A stretch of 64,000 bases of DNA, taken from Tenacibaculum agarivorans. GTDB lineage: Bacteria; Bacteroidota; Bacteroidia; Flavobacteriales; Flavobacteriaceae. The translations under genes and the position numbers were made by a program. The notes under the pieces were generated by a model, which saw only the letters and a list, made by a program, of their open reading frames with translations, was not told the DNA's origin and ran no database searches. The stretch is taken from NCBI RefSeq assembly GCF_001936575.1, contig NZ_MSMP01000019.1, positions 33,113 to 97,112 of the forward strand. The letters are read 5' to 3'. Within the stretch, counting starts at the first letter, position 1, and the number at the start of each line of letters is the position of its first letter. Shown piece by piece: positions 61,701 through 64,000 of this stretch.

Positions 61701-64000
61701 TCTATGAAATTGACTTATTCACAGGAACTTCTGTTCAGCAAACAGTCACAAATGAAGTATACTCAACTTCTAATGCATACGGATACAATGAAAACGATGG
61801 TCTTAGTTATTCTTTAGTAGGTCAAGATAAAGTTATTATTTCCGAAATGGTAGAAACTGTCACTGGTTTTGAATTTACAAATCATTTAGTTGGACCAATA
61901 ATAGGTATTCCTATAGCAGGAAAACTATATGTTGCAGGAGATGTTTCCGACAATAAACTATATGTAAAGTCAGTTGTAGATTCAGAAATTCATGAAGTAG
62001 ATATAGACCCAACTTCACCTACCTATTTAACGGTTATCAATACCATTACAATTAGTCCTACTCTCAGTGTTCAAACTGCTGATATAGTTGTAAATGATGA
62101 TACCGTATTTTTAGTTGGAATTAATCAAGTTGCGTATTCTGTAGATTTAACTACGGGGGCACTCACTACTTTAGGTGCTGTTCCTTACCCTGTTGGTACT
62201 GGTTCGGTGTCTGATATATTTGGTGCTATGTTTATGGATGCAGATGAATTCATTTATGGTATTCAAAATAATACAGGAGTCGTTTATAGAATGGATTTAA
62301 ATGTTTCTCCACCAACTATTGTAGAATTTTCAACAAGTGTCCCGACTGCTACTAACGACGGATTAGCTTGTAAAAATGCTCGTGTTAATTTAGATTATGG
62401 AGACGCACCAGATTCATACGGAACAGTATTAGTTGCCAGTGGGGTTGGAGGACCAAGACATTTAATAAACAACTACGATGAAGTAAATAATACCTCAAGT
62501 TTATCATTAGGAAGTACTGTAGATTCTGAGACAGATGGATTTGATAGTTTGGCTATTGGCGATAACAATGATGGAATAAATGATGAAGATGCTTTAGTTT
62601 TAGTTCCAGATATTGATCTAAACTCAAGTAGTTATACTTTAAACATTCCCTACGTAAATACAACAGGATCTGATGCTACTATTTATGCTTGGATAGATTT
62701 TGATGGAAATGGAATATTTGATGATAATGAAGAGTTTGCAAGTACAATAGTATCTGCAGGTAATACTTCAACCAGTATAACTTGGTCTTCTTTTCCTACG
62801 GACATTACCTCAGGAACATCATATATGAGATTTCGTATTACATCTGATATATTAACAGATACAGCTTCTGGAGGAATAGATGATAGGGCTCTTGGTCCTG
62901 CAAATGATGGAGAAGTTGAAGATTATGAAGTTGAGATAATAGATTGTTCAGGTGTAGTTCCAACTGTAGGAACAGTAACACAACCGACATGTACAACATC
63001 TACAGGTAGTTTTCAAATCACAGGCTTTAGTTCAGGTGATACCTATACATTTTCACCAAGTGTTGTTAATATCTCTTCAACAGGATTAGTAACAGCAAAT
63101 CCAGGAAGTTATACTTTTACAGTAACCGATACAGATGGTTCAGGGTGTACTTCTAGTTCTAGTGCAGTTATTGTTGTAGATTTATTACCTACTACTCCTG
63201 TAGCTCCAAGTACTACACAAGTAGATCCGACATGTACAGTTTTTACTGGAAGTGTGAGTGTTACGAGTCCAGTAGCGACTTCTACGTATACTTTAACAGG
63301 AATTACACCAGTGGTAGCTGCTCAAACAGGAACCGTTTTTTCAAGTTTACAATCTGGTACTTATGAATTAACGGAGACGAATGCCAGCGGCTGTGTTTCA
63401 GCTGCTACTACTATTGTTATAGATCCATTATTGCCAGTTCCTGTAGCTCCAAGTGCTACACATGTAGATCCGACATGTACAGTTTTCACAGGAAGTATCA
63501 ATGTTACGAGTCCAGTAGCGACTTCTACGTATACTTTAACAGGAATTGCACCAGTTGTTGCTGCTCAAACAGGAACCGTTTTTTCAAATTTACAACCAGG
63601 AACTTATGAGTTAACGGAGACCAATGCCAGCGGCTGTGTTTCAGCTGCTACTACTATTGTTATAGATCCATTATTACCAGTTCCCGTAGCTCCAAGTGCT
63701 ACGCATGTAGATCCAACGTGTACAGTTTTCACTGGAAGTGTTAATGTTACAAGTCCCGTAGCAACTTCTACGTATACTTTAACAGGAATTACACCAGTGG
63801 TAGCTGCTCAAACAGGAACAGTTTTTTCAAGTTTACAACCAGGAACTTATGAGTTAACGGAGACCAATGCCAGCGGCTGTGTTTCAGCTGCGACTACGAT
63901 TGTTATAGATCCATTATTACCAGTTCCAATCGCTCCAAGTGCTACGCATACCGATCCGACCTGTACAGTTTTAACAGGAAGTGTGAATGTAACGAGTCCT
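58742..64000 (+). CDS. Giant surface protein with LamG, GEVED and tandem repeats (3' end outside window)
   Basis: The frame is open from ATG 58742 to the last base (1,753 codons). A signal-like N-terminus (FFKTLLTIVCLSFLSFTS) is followed by a LamG/concanavalin-like domain, a beta-propeller-like stretch, DFGDAPDSYG and a GEVED domain (NGEVEDYAI). The same order is then repeated: the second LamG starts 1,977 bp after the first (59012 and 60989). From about 63197 come 81-residue (243-bp) repeats, three full and a fourth cut by the window, nearly identical (VDPTCTVFTGS...STYTLTGI...TYELTETNASGCVSAATT). It is most likely exported by type IX secretion and displayed on the surface, with PorP as helper. 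Confidence 0.9.
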   Translation, partial: MTNKTISIFFKTLLTIVCLSFLSFTSISNNSLLFRSKNITNKISEEVKVKQFIKTTKKNNFNPLDFLEYYKDIFIVSTCLENTIETVNTEAVFSFDNTTDDEDGTNNPDITSSITFDTDNIAGGSSLVFDGATEMGFQPSSTTDTFGRAFRNVSVGFWIKPDAAIPTTNEVLYEEGGATVGFIIYREVTTGNIVTRIRNGVRSVQIANFAYPTDNDWHHIAFTFNNGRGVTYLDGEIGGDVTVSTTQMPAHLNASGFGNVYGSSHIASDFSTNFGGYQGKMDEAFYSYNTIRGGQILQYIQCLKGSAIGDLNPILCPDVAFQTNNGEYYSIDLTSGETIQQTVTNSVFTNTFAAGFNENDGLIYSVTADQIVITEIEETAPKTYEFTNHKAGPVVGLPLVNYVAGDVYNNKLYIKTTTLRAIYEIDIDNTSPTYLTLTNTILLSNNIAIADFVVSNGILYAVAEDGNAYTIDLTTGNVTSLRRVSGVAPPLAGMFMDGEGFVYAINNSTGIIYRLDVSGAFPKVVEFSNTITMGPNDGIFCKNNTFNFDFGDAPDSYGIKLVNSGSGGPRHLITNYDAINYTSDLNLGATIDRETDGFVSLASGDNNDETVDEDALTTIQDIDINGTTHSITIPYVNNTGSDATIYAWIDFDRNGTFDDNEEFTSTIASSGATSAVLNWTFPSDITLGNTYMRFRITSDVLTDTTFGNTDDRALGFASNGEVEDYAIRIDGGGNISTCLMDYIRVDTTEAVFSFDNTTDDEDGTNNPDVTSSITFDTDNIAGGSSLVFDGTTEMGFQHSTTTETFGRAFRNLSVGFWIKPDSNTPTTNQMLYEEGGNGAGLAIFRAITTGNITVRIRNGATSALVADFEYPTDNEWHHITFTFNNGRCLSYLDGELEGEVTVSSTQIPAHLDDSGFGGVYGGLHAAMDVTTPFGGYEGKMDEAFYGYNTFSGGQILQYVQCTTGTVIGDSNPTLCATALFQVAAGEFYEIDLFTGTSVQQTVTNEVYSTSNAYGYNENDGLSYSLVGQDKVIISEMVETVTGFEFTNHLVGPIIGIPIAGKLYVAGDVSDNKLYVKSVVDSEIHEVDIDPTSPTYLTVINTITISPTLSVQTADIVVNDDTVFLVGINQVAYSVDLTTGALTTLGAVPYPVGTGSVSDIFGAMFMDADEFIYGIQNNTGVVYRMDLNVSPPTIVEFSTSVPTATNDGLACKNARVNLDYGDAPDSYGTVLVASGVGGPRHLINNYDEVNNTSSLSLGSTVDSETDGFDSLAIGDNNDGINDEDALVLVPDIDLNSSSYTLNIPYVNTTGSDATIYAWIDFDGNGIFDDNEEFASTIVSAGNTSTSITWSSFPTDITSGTSYMRFRITSDILTDTASGGIDDRALGPANDGEVEDYEVEIIDCSGVVPTVGTVTQPTCTTSTGSFQITGFSSGDTYTFSPSVVNISSTGLVTANPGSYTFTVTDTDGSGCTSSSSAVIVVDLLPTTPVAPSTTQVDPTCTVFTGSVSVTSPVATSTYTLTGITPVVAAQTGTVFSSLQSGTYELTETNASGCVSAATTIVIDPLLPVPVAPSATHVDPTCTVFTGSINVTSPVATSTYTLTGIAPVVAAQTGTVFSNLQPGTYELTETNASGCVSAATTIVIDPLLPVPVAPSATHVDPTCTVFTGSVNVTSPVATSTYTLTGITPVVAAQTGTVFSSLQPGTYELTETNASGCVSAATTIVIDPLLPVPIAPSATHTDPTCTVLTGSVNVTSP
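63197..64000 (+). repeat. 243-bp coding tandem repeats in the giant surface protein
   Basis: Repeat starts are at 63197, 63440, 63683 and 63926, an exact 243-bp period. Copies differ at scattered silent and conservative positions. They are prone to recombination, so copy number may vary between strains. Confidence 0.92.

Noticed and set aside
63197..64000. CRISPR or non-coding satellite in the 243-bp repeats
   Set aside because: The repeats are one continuous reading frame with an exact 81-codon period.

Overview
The window is A+T-rich DNA from a member of the Bacteroidota, most probably a marine Flavobacteriaceae. The evidence is gene content and style: a PorP/SprF-like protein beside an OmpA-family protein and a giant LamG/GEVED surface protein (type IX secretion and gliding type), LytS/LytTR signalling, AraC regulators with membrane N-termini, SCG-type lipoproteins, DUF3871-like and SAM-like integrase families typical of the phylum, and TAnnTTTG-type promoter sequence.

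Left part (1-16.8 kb): accessory DNA stacked at the 3' end of a tRNA-Arg(TCT) gene. An ABC importer operon (ATPase cut by the window edge, permease, binding protein) is followed by a reversed tyrosine integrase that ends at a 3' tRNA-Arg fragment. A second element of about 12.5 kb follows, bounded by 65-bp direct repeats (64 matches) made of the tRNA 3' end and its terminator. It carries its own integrase, a HEPN protein with an SF2 helicase, a Sak4-like ATPase with a DUF3871-like protein, a three-gene ABC-3C defence system (nuclease effector, middle component, DUF3732-like ATPase with a zinc hook), a RadC/JAB protein, an XRE repressor with two matching operators, a small membrane protein and a lipoprotein. 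I see no relaxase and no virion genes.

Centre left (16.8-24.1 kb): ordinary chromosome. A TetR regulator, a DsrE-like protein and a PNPOx-like flavoprotein share TGTAA-N6-TTACA operators. Then come a serine hydrolase, a LytS/LytTR two-component pair, a small lipoprotein and a membrane-anchored AraC regulator.

Centre (24.2-41.7 kb): a long cobalamin operon on the + strand: cobW, PduO-type adenosyltransferase, cobI, cobJ-cobH fusion, bluB, cobL (cbiET), cbiG-cobM fusion, cobK, cbiD, a NicO-like cobalt transporter, a ChlI/ChlD-type chelatase subunit, cobB (cbiA) and cobN. Six or more REP-like palindromes (CCAATGGG-type and CAAGGGG-type) sit in this operon. One lies at the exact join where cobB is fused in frame to a complete REP-associated tyrosine transposase (RAYT, HUH/Y1) domain. 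This is the most unusual feature of the window.

Centre right (41.7-46.2 kb): XRE-membrane protein, serine hydrolase, and an Rrf2 regulator with an alpha/beta hydrolase and an NmrA-like reductase that share a candidate operator.

Right (46.3-54.0 kb): the rest of the cobalamin pathway on the - strand in two blocks. cobQ, cobD-like aminotransferase, cbiB and an AAA_28 ATPase are followed by a cobalamin riboswitch and then by a [2Fe-2S] ferredoxin-like protein, an NAD-binding protein, cobA and cbiX. The pathway is a hybrid: CbiX (early cobalt insertion), CbiD and CbiG occur with CobN plus ChlI/D (late insertion) and oxygen-dependent BluB, and no CobG is present.

Far right (54.2-64 kb): a LuxR-like membrane regulator, PorP/SprF, an OmpA/PD40 protein and the first 1,753 codons of a giant surface protein with a duplicated LamG-GEVED unit and 81-residue tandem repeats that run off the window.
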